NCBI RefSeq assembly: GCF_035555955.1 | Contig: NZ_DATMGA010000067.1 | Coordinates: forward strand, 41,165-105,164 | Source of the DNA: Eoetvoesia sp035555955 | GTDB lineage: Bacteria; Pseudomonadota; Gammaproteobacteria; Burkholderiales; Burkholderiaceae_B | Reading direction: 5' to 3' | Length of the DNA stretch: 64,000 nt | Shown: piece after piece, positions 17,286 to 26,295 of the stretch | How positions within the stretch are numbered: the stretch's first letter is position 1 | Layout of the letters: each line of letters starts with the position of its first letter | Notes under the pieces: model-generated | Database searches by the model: none | Seen by the model: the letters and a program-made list of their open reading frames with translations, nothing else | What the model was told of the DNA's origin: nothing | Translations under genes and position numbers: made by a program

Positions 17286-18287
17286 TCAGTCCCGCCCGGG
17301 CGTCATGGCCAGGGCCAGGTCGTAGGCGGCGCGCAGCGAGCTGGGATCCGCAATGCCCTGGCCGGCGATGTCGAAGGCCGTGCCGTGGTCGACGCTGGTG
17401 CGCACGAAAGGCAGGCCCACGGTGACGTTGACGCCGTGATCCACGCCCAGATACTTGACGGGAATAAGGCCCTGGTCGTGGTATTGGGCGACGACGATGT
17501 CGAATTCGCCCCGCCGCGCCCGCATGAATACGGTATCGCCAGGCCAGGGCCCGCTGGCGTCGATGCCTTCGCGGCGCGCCTGTTCGATGGCGGGGCCGAT
17601 GACCTGTACTTCCTCGAGGCCGAAGCGGCCGTTTTCGCCGGCATGGGGGTTAAGTCCCGCCACGGCCACGCGCGGCGCCGCCACGCCTGCCTGCAGACAG
17701 GCCTTGTGCGCCAGGCGTATGGTGTTCAGTTCGGTGTCGGGCGTAATGAGGGCGCTGACGTTGGCCAGGGCGGTATGGATGGTTGCCAGGATGACGCGCA
17801 GTTCGGGGTTGGCGAGCATCATGGCGTAATGTTCGGTGCCGGTGCGCTCGGCCAGGATCTCGGTGTGGCCGGGGTAGTCGGCGCCGCCGGCCTGCATGGC
17901 TTCCTTGTTGAGCGGCGCCGTCACGATGGCCCTCAGCAGGCCGCGGCCTGCGTCGTCGATGGCCTGGCACAGGTATTCATAGGCGCCTCTGCCGGCCTGC
18001 GCGTTGAGCCTTCCGGGAGGAAGATCGGCCGGCAGGGGCAGCCAGCGATTGATCACGGGCACGACGCCGGGTGCGGCCGTGCCGCCGGCGGGGGAGTCCA
18101 GCTCCTGGATCCGCAGCATGGCGTCCAGCCCCAGGCGCCGCAGCGTGCTTTGCAGGACGCCCGCGTCGCCGTACACCACGCCGTGGTACGGCAAGCCCTG
18201 GGCGAACAGCTTGGCGATGATTTCGGGGCCGATGCCCGCGGCGTCACCCATGGTGATGCCGATGGGCGGGCCGGCCCGGGCCATCAT
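17286..18287 (-). CDS. pdxA: 4-hydroxythreonine-4-phosphate dehydrogenase
   Basis: Metal- and NAD-dependent enzyme of 333 residues in the deoxyxylulose 5-phosphate-dependent pyridoxal phosphate pathway. It shows GITMGDAAGIGPE at the start, TAPLNKEAM, PGHTEILAERTG, GLNPHAGENG and YHDQGLIPVKYLG, which supply the metal-binding histidines and aspartate. The start ATG at 18287 overlaps the PhoH-family stop codon (ATGA), so the two are translationally coupled. Dxs (10963-12840), whose product is the other precursor of the same pathway, is in the window. Confidence 0.95.
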   Translation of the reverse strand: MMARAGPPIGITMGDAAGIGPEIIAKLFAQGLPYHGVVYGDAGVLQSTLRRLGLDAMLRIQELDSPAGGTAAPGVVPVINRWLPLPADLPPGRLNAQAGRGAYEYLCQAIDDAGRGLLRAIVTAPLNKEAMQAGGADYPGHTEILAERTGTEHYAMMLANPELRVILATIHTALANVSALITPDTELNTIRLAHKACLQAGVAAPRVAVAGLNPHAGENGRFGLEEVQVIGPAIEQARREGIDASGPWPGDTVFMRARRGEFDIVVAQYHDQGLIPVKYLGVDHGVNVTVGLPFVRTSVDHGTAFDIAGQGIADPSSLRAAYDLALAMTPGRD

Positions 18288-19909
18288 AGCGCTTCGCTGG
18301 CGTAGTCGGCCAGGCGCGAGCGCTCGCCGCGCTGCAGGGTTATGTGGCCCGCGTGCGGCCATCCCTTGAAGCGATCCACGACATAGGTCAGTCCCGAACT
18401 GCCCTCGGTGAGGTAGGGGGTGTCGATTTGCGCGATATTGCCCAGGCACACGATCTTGGTGCCCGGACCCGCCCGGGTTACCAGGGTCTTCATTTGCTTG
18501 GGCGTGAGGTTCTGCGCTTCGTCGATGATCAGGAACTTGTTCAGGAAGGTACGGCCGCGCATGAAGTTCAGGGACTTGACCTTGATGCGCGAGCGGATGA
18601 GCTCCATGGTGGAGTTCTTGCTCCATTCCTGGGCGCCGTTGCCGCCGCCCGAACCCGACATGACCTCGTTGCCGGCCCCCAGGTGCAGGACTTCCAGGTT
18701 GTCCTCCAGGGCGCCCATCCAGGGCAGCATCTTTTCTTCCTCGGTGCCGGGCAGGAAGCCGATGTCGTCGCCGACCGGGACGGTGGCGCGGGTGATGATG
18801 ATCTCGTTGTAGCGCTTGGTTTCCAGCGTCTGGGTCAGCGCCGCCGCCAGGGCCAGCAGCGTCTTGCCGGTGCCGGCCTGGCCCAGCAGCGAGACGAAGT
18901 CGCATTCGGGGTTCATCAGCAGGTTCAGGGCGAAATTCTGTTCGCGGTTGCGCGCGGTGATGCCCCACACATTGTTCTTGCCATGGCTGTAGTCGCGCAG
19001 CGTCGCCAGCACCGCGCTTTTGCCGGTGACTTCCTTGACCTGGGCGTACAGGGGCAGTTCGCCTTCAAAATAGACGAACTCGTTGACGATGAACTCGGAG
19101 CACAGGGGGCCCTTGATGCGGTAGTACGTCGTGCCGCCTTGCTGCCAGGACTCCACGTCCTTGCCGTGCTTGGTCCAGAAGTTCTCGGGCAGCGGCAGCA
19201 CGCCGTCGTACAGCAGGTCCGAGTCGTCCAGGACATGGTCGTTGAAGTAGTCCTCGGCCTGCATGCCCAGGGACAGCGCCTTGAGCCGCATATTGATGTC
19301 TTTCGACACCAGGGTGATCTGGCGCTTGGGCATGGTTTCCTGCAGCGCGTGCACGACGCTGAGGATGACGTTGTCGGCCTTGCCGTGGGGCAGTTCGATG
19401 GGCAGTTGGGAGTGCAGCGCCGTGGTCTGGAAATGCAGGGATCCCAGCGCCTCCTGGTTGCCCAGGGTGTCGAGCGCTATGCCGTCCTTCAGTTTGCTGG
19501 AGGTGCCCACCAGGCCGTCCAGGAAGCGGCTGACCTGGCGCGCATTGCGCGCCACCTCGGACATGCCCTTTTTTTGGTGATCGAGCTCTTCGAGCACGAT
19601 CATAGGCAGGAAGATGTCGTGTTCTTCGAACTTGAACAGCGAGTTGGGGTCGTGCAGCAGCACATTGGTGTCCAGGACGAACAATTTGCGCCGCGCCGCG
19701 GGCAGGCGGGTTTTCTTCTTGGGGCGCGCGCTGCCGACCACGGACAGGCGCGGCGACTCGGGAGACGGCGCGGGGGCTGCCGGGGGTTGTGCGGGTTGCT
19801 TGGCAACGGGAGCGGGCGGGACTTCGAGAATGTCAGACTCTTCCGCGAGCCGGGCTTCGGCGGCGCCAACGAGTGCTCCCATCAGGTTTGGCAGCTTGGG
19901 TAGCGGCAT
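18284..19909 (-). CDS. PIN-PhoH fusion ATPase (PhoH2-type)
   Basis: Protein of 541 residues with an N-terminal low-complexity Pro/Ala stretch (30-60), a PIN ribonuclease domain (about 75-215: FVLDTNVLLHDP with D80, and IVLEELDHQKKG) and a PhoH ATPase domain (Walker A GQAGTGKT at about 341-348, Walker B FLIIDEAQNLTP). PhoH2 proteins of other bacteria are ATP-dependent RNA helicase/RNases, and this is the expected activity. No small VapB/PhoAT-like antitoxin gene is visible upstream; an 81-bp tandem repeat and then bcp lie there. AGGAG about ten bases before the ATG supports the start. Confidence 0.92.
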   Translation of the reverse strand: MPLPKLPNLMGALVGAAEARLAEESDILEVPPAPVAKQPAQPPAAPAPSPESPRLSVVGSARPKKKTRLPAARRKLFVLDTNVLLHDPNSLFKFEEHDIFLPMIVLEELDHQKKGMSEVARNARQVSRFLDGLVGTSSKLKDGIALDTLGNQEALGSLHFQTTALHSQLPIELPHGKADNVILSVVHALQETMPKRQITLVSKDINMRLKALSLGMQAEDYFNDHVLDDSDLLYDGVLPLPENFWTKHGKDVESWQQGGTTYYRIKGPLCSEFIVNEFVYFEGELPLYAQVKEVTGKSAVLATLRDYSHGKNNVWGITARNREQNFALNLLMNPECDFVSLLGQAGTGKTLLALAAALTQTLETKRYNEIIITRATVPVGDDIGFLPGTEEEKMLPWMGALEDNLEVLHLGAGNEVMSGSGGGNGAQEWSKNSTMELIRSRIKVKSLNFMRGRTFLNKFLIIDEAQNLTPKQMKTLVTRAGPGTKIVCLGNIAQIDTPYLTEGSSGLTYVVDRFKGWPHAGHITLQRGERSRLADYASEAL

Positions 19910-19952
19910 AAGGTGTGTGCTCCTGTGCGTTGTAAAGTCGTCGAAACAAAAA

Positions 19953-20111
19953 TGTGCCCCCCACGCTGCGCCTTCGGCTTGCTGCCCCCCCAAGGGGGGC
20001 GCTTTTTGCCTTGGGGGCGGCCCGGCGGCAAAATATGCCCCTCACGCTGCGCCTTCGGCTTGCTGCCCCCCGAGGGGGCTTTTTTGCCTTGGGGCGGCCC
20101 GGCGGCAAAAA
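19953..20111. repeat. two tandem copies of an ~81-bp GC-rich intergenic repeat
   Basis: Near-identical units begin at 19953 and 20034. Each contains CACGCTGCGCCTTCGGCTTG, a hairpin of C-run and G-run (GCCCCC..GGGGGC), then GCCTTGGGGGCGGCCCGGCGGC. From memory, this sequence type is widespread between genes in Burkholderiales chromosomes. The hairpins followed by TTTTTGCC could terminate plus-strand transcription; both flanking genes are on the minus strand. Confidence 0.85.
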
Positions 20112-20116
20112 TCGGG

Positions 20117-20593
20117 CTATTTATTGCCGGCGCGCTCCTTCAGTGTTTGCAGGACCTCGTCGACATGGCCCGGCACCCGCAGCTTGCGCCATTCGTGGAC
20201 CAGGGTGCCTTCGGGGTCGATCAGGAACGTGCTGCGTTCGATGCCTCTTACCTGTTTACCGTACATGTTTTTCATTTTGATGACGTCGAAGAGGCTGCAC
20301 AGCGTTTCGGCGCCGTCGGAAATGAGCGGGAAGGGCAGGCCCTGTTTTTCGGCGAAGCCGGCATGCGACTTGAGCGAATCGCGTGAAATGCCGATTACCG
20401 TGCATTCCGCGGCCAGGAAGTCCTTGTAATGGTCGCGGAAGTCCTGGGATTCGGTGGTGCAGCCCGGAGTGTTGTCCTTGGGATAAAAATACAGGACGGC
20501 CCATTTGCCCCGCAATGCGGCGGGGCTGATCTCGCCTTGCGTGCTTTGGGCGGTGAAGTCGGGCAGGGGCTGTCCAACGGTGACTTGGCTCAT
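20117..20593 (-). CDS. bcp: thioredoxin-dependent peroxiredoxin Bcp/PrxQ
   Basis: Thiol peroxidase of 158 residues reducing hydrogen peroxide and organic peroxides. The peroxidatic cysteine is C45 in YPKDNTPGCTTES. The resolving cysteine that lies five residues later in E. coli Bcp is absent here (position 50 is Gln). Other cysteines are C64 and C99, one of which, or an external thiol, would have to resolve the sulfenic acid. The C-terminal EWRKLRVPGHVDEVLQTL is normal. It starts four bases after the stop of the DUF498 gene, with which it probably forms an operon. Confidence 0.93.
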   Translation of the reverse strand: MSQVTVGQPLPDFTAQSTQGEISPAALRGKWAVLYFYPKDNTPGCTTESQDFRDHYKDFLAAECTVIGISRDSLKSHAGFAEKQGLPFPLISDGAETLCSLFDVIKMKNMYGKQVRGIERSTFLIDPEGTLVHEWRKLRVPGHVDEVLQTLKERAGNK

Positions 20594-20597
20594 GGTT

Positions 20598-21038
20598 TTA
20601 CGGCTCCAGGGGGAGAAGGGCGGCGACGACCCGCCGTCCTTCGGACATCAGAATGTTGTAGGTGCGGGCGGCGGCCTGGGTGCTCATGGCTTCGACGCCG
20701 ATGCCAAGCTCGAGGAGGGGCTGGGTGACGTGGCGGGGCAGAAACCGCTGGGTATGGCCCGTGCCGATCAGCACGACCTCGGGGGCGCCATCGGGCTTTT
20801 GCGCGGGTTCGCCGTCGAGAAAGGCCATGGGATCGGCGGCGGCGTTTTCCAGGCCGGCAATCTGGCGCAGTTGCGCCGCGTTGATGTCGCCGACCTGGCT
20901 GACCTCCCAGCGCTGGATATCGCCTTCGGGACTAAAATAGACCGCGTGCTGGTAGGCGACGGCGTTGATTTCGATGTAGTCCGGACCGTAGGCGGTCACG
21001 GTGTTCAGCGCTGGATTCGATTCGGCTTGCAGTTGCAC
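20598..21038 (-). CDS. Mth938/DUF498 domain protein
   Basis: Protein of 146 residues in the Mth938-like family (related to NDUFAF3, an assembly factor of mitochondrial complex I, and to many uncharacterised bacterial proteins). Diagnostic are YGPDYIEINAVAYQHAVYFSPEG near residue 20, EVVLIGTGHTQRFLP around 90, and GIGVEAMSTQAAARTYNILMSEGRRVVAALLP at the end. It has no catalytic motif. It is the first gene of the bcp unit and is divergent from alaC. Its bacterial role is not established. Confidence 0.85.
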   Translation of the reverse strand: MQLQAESNPALNTVTAYGPDYIEINAVAYQHAVYFSPEGDIQRWEVSQVGDINAAQLRQIAGLENAAADPMAFLDGEPAQKPDGAPEVVLIGTGHTQRFLPRHVTQPLLELGIGVEAMSTQAAARTYNILMSEGRRVVAALLPLEP

Positions 21039-21341
21039 TCAAAAAACTCCCTTGATCACCTTGATCATAGCGCAATCCGGCGGCTTGCAGCATGCCGGGA
21101 TTTCCGCCGTCCGCGTGCCCGGGAACCGCTCCGCAGGCTTCCGCCGGGGGCGAGGTTTCGTCGGTGGCCGGGTTTTGCCTGCCTACCCCTATCGTTTACA
21201 CTAATGGGTTGTTTGCGGTATGTCCCGACTTCGGCTAGATTACATAGTTTGTTGCACTGCAACCAGTGCATCGCATGGGCGGCCGGGAAACAGGCCGCCG
21301 ACAGGCCCGGTACCCACTTTTTCCTATCCCAAGGATACATA
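21039..21341. promoter_or_regulatory. divergent intergenic region DUF498/alaC with a 7-bp inverted repeat
   Basis: For alaC a weak promoter can be proposed: TTGCGG (21213-21218), 17 bases, TAGATT (21236-21241). Just after it, TGCACTG (21253-21259) and CAGTGCA (21264-21270) form a perfect inverted repeat with a CAAC loop, placed where an operator or 5'-end hairpin would sit. A TTGATCA direct repeat lies near 21052-21067, on the DUF498 side. No gene or RNA is otherwise visible. Confidence 0.35.
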
Positions 21342-22529
21342 ATGACGAGTTTTCCCCGCATAGAGCGTTTGCCACCCTACGTTTTCAACATCACCGGCGA
21401 ATTGAAAATGGCGGCGCGGCGACGAGGCGAAGACATCATCGACATGTCCATGGGCAACCCTGACGGCCCCACGCCCAAGCACATCGTCGACAAGCTCATC
21501 GAGGTCGCGGGCCGGCCCGACACGCACGGCTACTCGGTTTCCAAAGGCATTCCGCGCCTGCGCAAGGCCATTACCGGCTGGTATCAGCGGCGTTACGGAG
21601 TCGAACTGAACCCCGACACCGAGGCCATCGTCACCATCGGCTCCAAAGAGGGCCTGGCGCACCTGATGCTTGCCACGCTGGACCGGGGCGACACGGTGCT
21701 GGTGCCCAATCCCAGCTACCCCATACACATCTATGGCGCGGTCATCGCCGGCGCCAACATCCGTTCCGTTCCCATGGTTCCGGGCCTGGATTTCTTCGAG
21801 GAAATCGAGCGCGCGGTGCGCGAAAGCATTCCCAAGCCCAAGATGATGATCCTGGGTTTCCCCAGCAATCCCACGGCGCAATGCGTGGACCTGACCTTCT
21901 TCGAGCGCATCGTGGCGCTGGCCAAAGAGCACGGCATCCTGGTGGTGCACGACCTGGCCTATGCCGACATCACCTTCGACGGTTATGTGGCGCCGTCCAT
22001 CATGCAGGTCGAAGGCGCGCGCGACGTGGCGGTCGAGTTCTTCACCATGAGCAAAAGCTACAACATGGCTGGCTGGCGCATCGGTTTCATGGTGGGCAAC
22101 AGCGAACTCGTCAACGCCCTGGCCCGCATCAAGAGCTATCACGACTACGGCACGTTCACGCCCATTCAGGTCGCCGCCATCGCCGCCCTCGAAGGACCGC
22201 AGGACGGCGTGGCGCGGGTGGTCGAGCAATACCGCAACCGGCGCGACGTGCTGGTCAAGGGGCTGCACGAAGCCGGCTGGATGGTCGACGTTCCCAAGGC
22301 ATCCATGTACGTCTGGGCGAAGATTCCCGAACCCTACCAGGCGATGGGCTCGCTCGAGTTCTCCAAGAAGCTGCTGAACGAAGCCAAGGTCGCGGTTTCG
22401 CCTGGCATCGGCTTTGGCGAGTACGGCGACGGCTATGTGCGCTTCGCCATGATCGAGAACGAGCAGCGTACCCGCCAGGCTGTACGCGGCATCAAGGAAA
22501 TGTTCCGCAAGGACGGGCTGGTCAAATGA
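21342..22529 (+). CDS. alaC: alanine transaminase AlaC-type aminotransferase
   Basis: Fold-type I PLP enzyme of 395 residues. MTSFPRIERLPPYVFNITGE and GNPDGPTPKHIVDKL are typical of the AlaC group, which makes alanine from pyruvate and glutamate. The PLP lysine is K238 in TMSKSYNMAGWRIGF. AAGGA at 21331-21335 precedes the ATG. Its stop overlaps the hom start (ATGA) and hom in turn overlaps thrC, so the three are co-translated. That grouping is common in betaproteobacteria and leaves open a role in aspartate-family metabolism besides alanine synthesis. Confidence 0.93.
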   Translation: MTSFPRIERLPPYVFNITGELKMAARRRGEDIIDMSMGNPDGPTPKHIVDKLIEVAGRPDTHGYSVSKGIPRLRKAITGWYQRRYGVELNPDTEAIVTIGSKEGLAHLMLATLDRGDTVLVPNPSYPIHIYGAVIAGANIRSVPMVPGLDFFEEIERAVRESIPKPKMMILGFPSNPTAQCVDLTFFERIVALAKEHGILVVHDLAYADITFDGYVAPSIMQVEGARDVAVEFFTMSKSYNMAGWRIGFMVGNSELVNALARIKSYHDYGTFTPIQVAAIAALEGPQDGVARVVEQYRNRRDVLVKGLHEAGWMVDVPKASMYVWAKIPEPYQAMGSLEFSKKLLNEAKVAVSPGIGFGEYGDGYVRFAMIENEQRTRQAVRGIKEMFRKDGLVK

Positions 22530-23836
22530 GCAGTCGTCCCGTAAAAGTCGGTTTGCTGGGTCTTGGCGTGGTGGGCGGCGGCACCTGGAAGGTGCTTACG
22601 CGCAACGCCGAGGAAATCGCGCGGCGCGCCGGCCGCAGCATCGAGGTGGCCGCGGTGGCGGTGCGCGACGTTGAAAAAGCCAGGAGGCTCGTGGGCGGCG
22701 ACGTGTTCGTCACCCGCGACGGCCTCGAGGTCGTGCGCCGCCCGGATATCGACATCGTGGTCGAGCTCATCGGCGGCGACACGCTGGCCCGCGAACTGGT
22801 CATGGAAGCCCTGAACCAGGGCAAGCATGTCGTCACCGCCAACAAGGCCCTGCTGGCCAAGCACGGCAACGAGATCTTCGCCGCCGCGCACGCCAAGGGC
22901 CTGATGGTGCTGTTCGAAGCGGCCGTGGCCGGCGGCATTCCCATCATCAAGGCCATGCGCGAAGGCCTGACGGCCAACCGCATCCAGTGGCTGGCCGGCA
23001 TCATCAACGGCACGACCAATTTCATCCTGTCGGAAATGCGCCTGCGCGGCCTGTCGTTCGCCGAAGCGCTGGCCGACGCCCAGCGCCTTGGCTATGCCGA
23101 AGCCGATCCCACCTTCGACGTCGAAGGCGTGGACGCCGCGCACAAGCTCACCCTGCTGGCTTCGCTGGCTTTCGGCATTCCCGTGCAGTTCGACAAGGCC
23201 TATATCGAAGGCATTTCGCACCTGGCCGGCGAAGACATGGGGCACGCCAAGCGCCTGGGCTACCGCATCAAGCTGCTGGGCATCACCCGCCGCCGCGAAG
23301 ACGGCATCGAACTGCGCGTGCATCCCACACTGGTGCCGGTAGAGCGCGTGCTGGCCAGCGTCGAAGGCGCCATGAATGCGGTGCAGGTGTATGGCGACGC
23401 CGTGGGCGGCACGCTGTATTACGGGCAGGGCGCGGGCGAGCTCCCCACGGCCTCCGCCGTGGTGGCCGACCTGGTCGACGTGGCCCGGCTGCAGGCGGCC
23501 GACCCCGAGCACCAGGTGCCGTATCTGGCCTTCCAGCCCGACGCCATGGTCGACACCCCCATCCTGCCCATGTCCGAAGTCGTGTCGTCGTATTACCTGC
23601 GCCTGCGTGTCGAGGACCGTCCCGGCGTTCTGGCCGACCTGGCCCACATCCTGGCCGATTGCAGCATTTCCATCGGCTCCATGTTCCAGGAACCGCACGG
23701 GGCCGATGACGCCGACATCATCTTCCTGTCGCATCAGGCGCGCGAAGGCGACGTCGACCAGGCCATACAGAAAATCCAGACGCTGCCGTTCGTCAAATCC
23801 GAAGTCACTCGCCTACGGGTCGAAAGCTTGCTATGA
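22526..23836 (+). CDS. hom: homoserine dehydrogenase
   Basis: NAD(P)H-dependent enzyme of 436 residues reducing aspartate semialdehyde to homoserine, the branch-point of threonine and methionine synthesis. GLGVVGGG (12-19) binds the nucleotide, AGIINGTTNFIL and DVEGVDAAHKLTLLASL form the substrate domain, and a C-terminal ACT domain begins near YYLRLRVEDRPGVLADLAHI (about residue 352), giving expected feedback inhibition by threonine. It is monofunctional, with no aspartokinase domain. Both ends overlap neighbours by four bases. Confidence 0.97.
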   Translation: MSSRPVKVGLLGLGVVGGGTWKVLTRNAEEIARRAGRSIEVAAVAVRDVEKARRLVGGDVFVTRDGLEVVRRPDIDIVVELIGGDTLARELVMEALNQGKHVVTANKALLAKHGNEIFAAAHAKGLMVLFEAAVAGGIPIIKAMREGLTANRIQWLAGIINGTTNFILSEMRLRGLSFAEALADAQRLGYAEADPTFDVEGVDAAHKLTLLASLAFGIPVQFDKAYIEGISHLAGEDMGHAKRLGYRIKLLGITRRREDGIELRVHPTLVPVERVLASVEGAMNAVQVYGDAVGGTLYYGQGAGELPTASAVVADLVDVARLQAADPEHQVPYLAFQPDAMVDTPILPMSEVVSSYYLRLRVEDRPGVLADLAHILADCSISIGSMFQEPHGADDADIIFLSHQAREGDVDQAIQKIQTLPFVKSEVTRLRVESLL

Positions 23837-25239
23837 AATACAGATCCACCCGCGGCGGCATGCCGCCTCTTTCCTTCTCGGACATTTTGCTCGAAGGCCT
23901 TGCCCCCGACGGCGGCCTGGCCTTGCCCGAAGCGTTTCCCCAGATCGACGGGCAAATGCTCGAGTCCTGGCGCACGCTCAGCTATGCGGGGCTTGCCGCC
24001 GAAGTCCTGGGCCTGTTCATCGACGACATCCCCCAGGCCGAACTGAACCGCCTGGTGCATCAGGCGTACCGCCCCGATATTTTCGATGCCGCCGAAATCG
24101 TGCCGCTCAAGCCCTTGTCCGAGGGCATGAGCCTGCTCGGCCTGTCGCAGGGGCCGACCCTGGCGTTCAAGGACATGGCCATGCAGTTCCTGGGCCAGGT
24201 GTTCGAATATGTGCTGGCCCAGCGCAACGCCACGCTCAACATCCTTGGCGCCACCTCGGGCGACACCGGCTCGGCCGCCGAATACGCCTTGCGCGGCAAG
24301 CGGGGCATCTCGGTGTTCATGCTTTCGCCGTTCGGCCGCATGAGCGACTTCCAGCGCGCCCAGATGTATTCGCTGCAGGACCCCAACATCCACAACCTGT
24401 CGCTCAAGGGTGTCTTCGACGACTGCCAGGACATCGTCAAGGCGCTTTCCGGCGACCTGCAGTTCAAGGCCAAGTACCACCTTGGCGTGGTCAATTCCAT
24501 CAATTGGGCGCGCATTGCGGCGCAGGTCGTGTATTACTTCTGGGGGTGGCTGCGCGCCACCTCCGGCCCGGGACAGCAGGTGTCCTTCGCCGTGCCGTCG
24601 GGCAATTTCGGCAACATCCTGTCGGGCCATATCGCCCGCTCCATGGGCCTGCCGGTGCGCCGGCTGGTGCTGGCCACCAACGAAAACAACGTGCTCGAAG
24701 AGTTCTTCCGCACGGGTATCTACAGACCGCGTTCCGCCGCCCAGACCCATGCAACCTCCAGCCCGTCCATGGACATTTCGCGTGCGTCGAATTTCGAGCG
24801 CTTCGTGTTCGACCTGGTCGGCCAGGATGGCGGCAAGGTGCGCGCCTTGTGGGACCAGCTTGCCCGCGAAGGCGAGTTCGACCTCAGCGCCATGCAGCCA
24901 AGGTTCGAAGCCGAGTACGGCTTCGTCGGCGGGCTGAGTACGCATGCCGACCGTCTGCAGACCATACGCTCGGTGTACGAAAGCTCGGGCGTGCTCATCG
25001 ACCCGCACACGGCCGACGGCGTCAAGGTAGCCGGGCAATACGTCGAGCCGGGCATCCCGATGCTGGTGCTCGAAACCGCGCTGCCCGCCAAGTTCAGCGA
25101 AACCATCGAACAGGCCATAGGCCGTCCGGCCGAACCTCCCGCCCATTTGCGCAGCCTGGCCAGCCTGCCGCAGCGGGTCCAGGTCATGGACTGCGACGTG
25201 CAGCAGGTGCGCCGCTATATCGAGCAGCACGCTGCCTGA
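23833..25239 (+). CDS. thrC: threonine synthase
   Basis: PLP enzyme of 468 residues converting O-phosphohomoserine to threonine; the length places it with the long ThrC type of E. coli and yeast. It starts MKYRSTRGG, has the cofactor lysine K113 in PTLAFKDMAMQFLG, the phosphate-binding GATSGDTGSAAEYA, and GNFGNILSGHIARSMGLP. Homoserine kinase (thrB), the step between Hom and ThrC, is not here and must lie elsewhere in the genome. Confidence 0.97.
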   Translation: MKYRSTRGGMPPLSFSDILLEGLAPDGGLALPEAFPQIDGQMLESWRTLSYAGLAAEVLGLFIDDIPQAELNRLVHQAYRPDIFDAAEIVPLKPLSEGMSLLGLSQGPTLAFKDMAMQFLGQVFEYVLAQRNATLNILGATSGDTGSAAEYALRGKRGISVFMLSPFGRMSDFQRAQMYSLQDPNIHNLSLKGVFDDCQDIVKALSGDLQFKAKYHLGVVNSINWARIAAQVVYYFWGWLRATSGPGQQVSFAVPSGNFGNILSGHIARSMGLPVRRLVLATNENNVLEEFFRTGIYRPRSAAQTHATSSPSMDISRASNFERFVFDLVGQDGGKVRALWDQLAREGEFDLSAMQPRFEAEYGFVGGLSTHADRLQTIRSVYESSGVLIDPHTADGVKVAGQYVEPGIPMLVLETALPAKFSETIEQAIGRPAEPPAHLRSLASLPQRVQVMDCDVQQVRRYIEQHAA

Positions 25240-25314
25240 CGTAAACGGCGCAGGCTCTTGTGCGGCTAAAATGCCGTACAGGAGCAACAGGCTTTGTTGC
25301 GCCGGGAGGTGACG

Positions 25315-26241
25315 ATGTCCGCTACAGTGCCCAGGGTCAGCTTGATCGGTGTGCCCACCGATGTCGGCGCGGGAAGCCGCGGCGCGGGCATGGGCCCGCA
25401 GGCGCTAAGAGTGGCGGGCCTGCGGCCGGCGCTCGAACGCCTGGGGGTGCTTGTGGACGATCGCGGCGATCTTTCCGGCCCCGTCAATCCTGAATCCGCA
25501 CCCTGCGGCGGTTATCGGAATCTGGCCGAGGCCGTGCAATGGAACCAGCGGGTGCACGAAGCCGTCTATCGCGAATTGTCCTTGCGGAACGTACCGGTGG
25601 TGCTGGGCGGAGATCACAGCATTGGCATCGGGTCCATCAGCGCGGTGGCGCGCCATTGCCGGGAGGCCGGCCGCCAATTGCGGGTATTGTGGCTGGATGC
25701 GCATGCCGATTGCAATACCGCGGCACTGACGCCCAGCGGCAATATCCACGGCATGCCGGTCGCCTGCCTGCTGGGCCTGGGGCCCGAGGCATTGACGGGC
25801 CTGGCCGGTTTCACCCCCGCCCTGCAAGCGGATGATATCCGCCATATTGGCGTGCGCAGCGTCGACCCGGGAGAAAAGCAGCTGGTGCACGATGCCGGCC
25901 TCGAAGTCTTCGACATGCGCTACATCGATGAGGCGGGCATGCAGGCGACGATGCGGGAGGCGCTGCGCGGCGTGGGCGACGGCGCGCACGTGCATGTCAG
26001 TTTCGACGTCGATTATCTGGATCCCGAGATCGCGCCGGGCGTGGCCACGACCGTGCGTGGCGGCCCCACCTATCGGGAAGCCCAGTTGTGCATGGAAATG
26101 GTGGCCGATACCGGCTGCCTGGCTTCGCTGGACATCGTCGAGCTGAACCCCGCCCTGGACGTGCGCAACCGCACGGCGGAACTGGCCGTCGACCTGGTGG
26201 AAAGCCTGTTCGGCAAAAGCACTTTGATGCGGCGGCGCTAG
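25315..26241 (+). CDS. rocF: arginase
   Basis: Manganese enzyme of 308 residues hydrolysing arginine to ornithine and urea. All metal ligands are visible: GGDHSIG (H101), WLDAHADCN (D128, H130, D132) and SFDVDYLDPEIAPG (about 228-241). SRGAGMGPQALR near the N-terminus is typical of arginase rather than agmatinase. GGGAGG at 25304-25309 supports the ATG at 25315 over an in-frame TTG upstream. It follows thrC by 75 bases. The putrescine uptake system 10 kb away belongs to the same metabolic neighbourhood, but no direct link is shown. Confidence 0.94.
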   Translation: MSATVPRVSLIGVPTDVGAGSRGAGMGPQALRVAGLRPALERLGVLVDDRGDLSGPVNPESAPCGGYRNLAEAVQWNQRVHEAVYRELSLRNVPVVLGGDHSIGIGSISAVARHCREAGRQLRVLWLDAHADCNTAALTPSGNIHGMPVACLLGLGPEALTGLAGFTPALQADDIRHIGVRSVDPGEKQLVHDAGLEVFDMRYIDEAGMQATMREALRGVGDGAHVHVSFDVDYLDPEIAPGVATTVRGGPTYREAQLCMEMVADTGCLASLDIVELNPALDVRNRTAELAVDLVESLFGKSTLMRRR

Positions 26242-26295
26242 CGTGCTGTGTGACGGGGGGCTCTTCATGCCGGCCTGTGGCCGCTGCAGAGCTCC

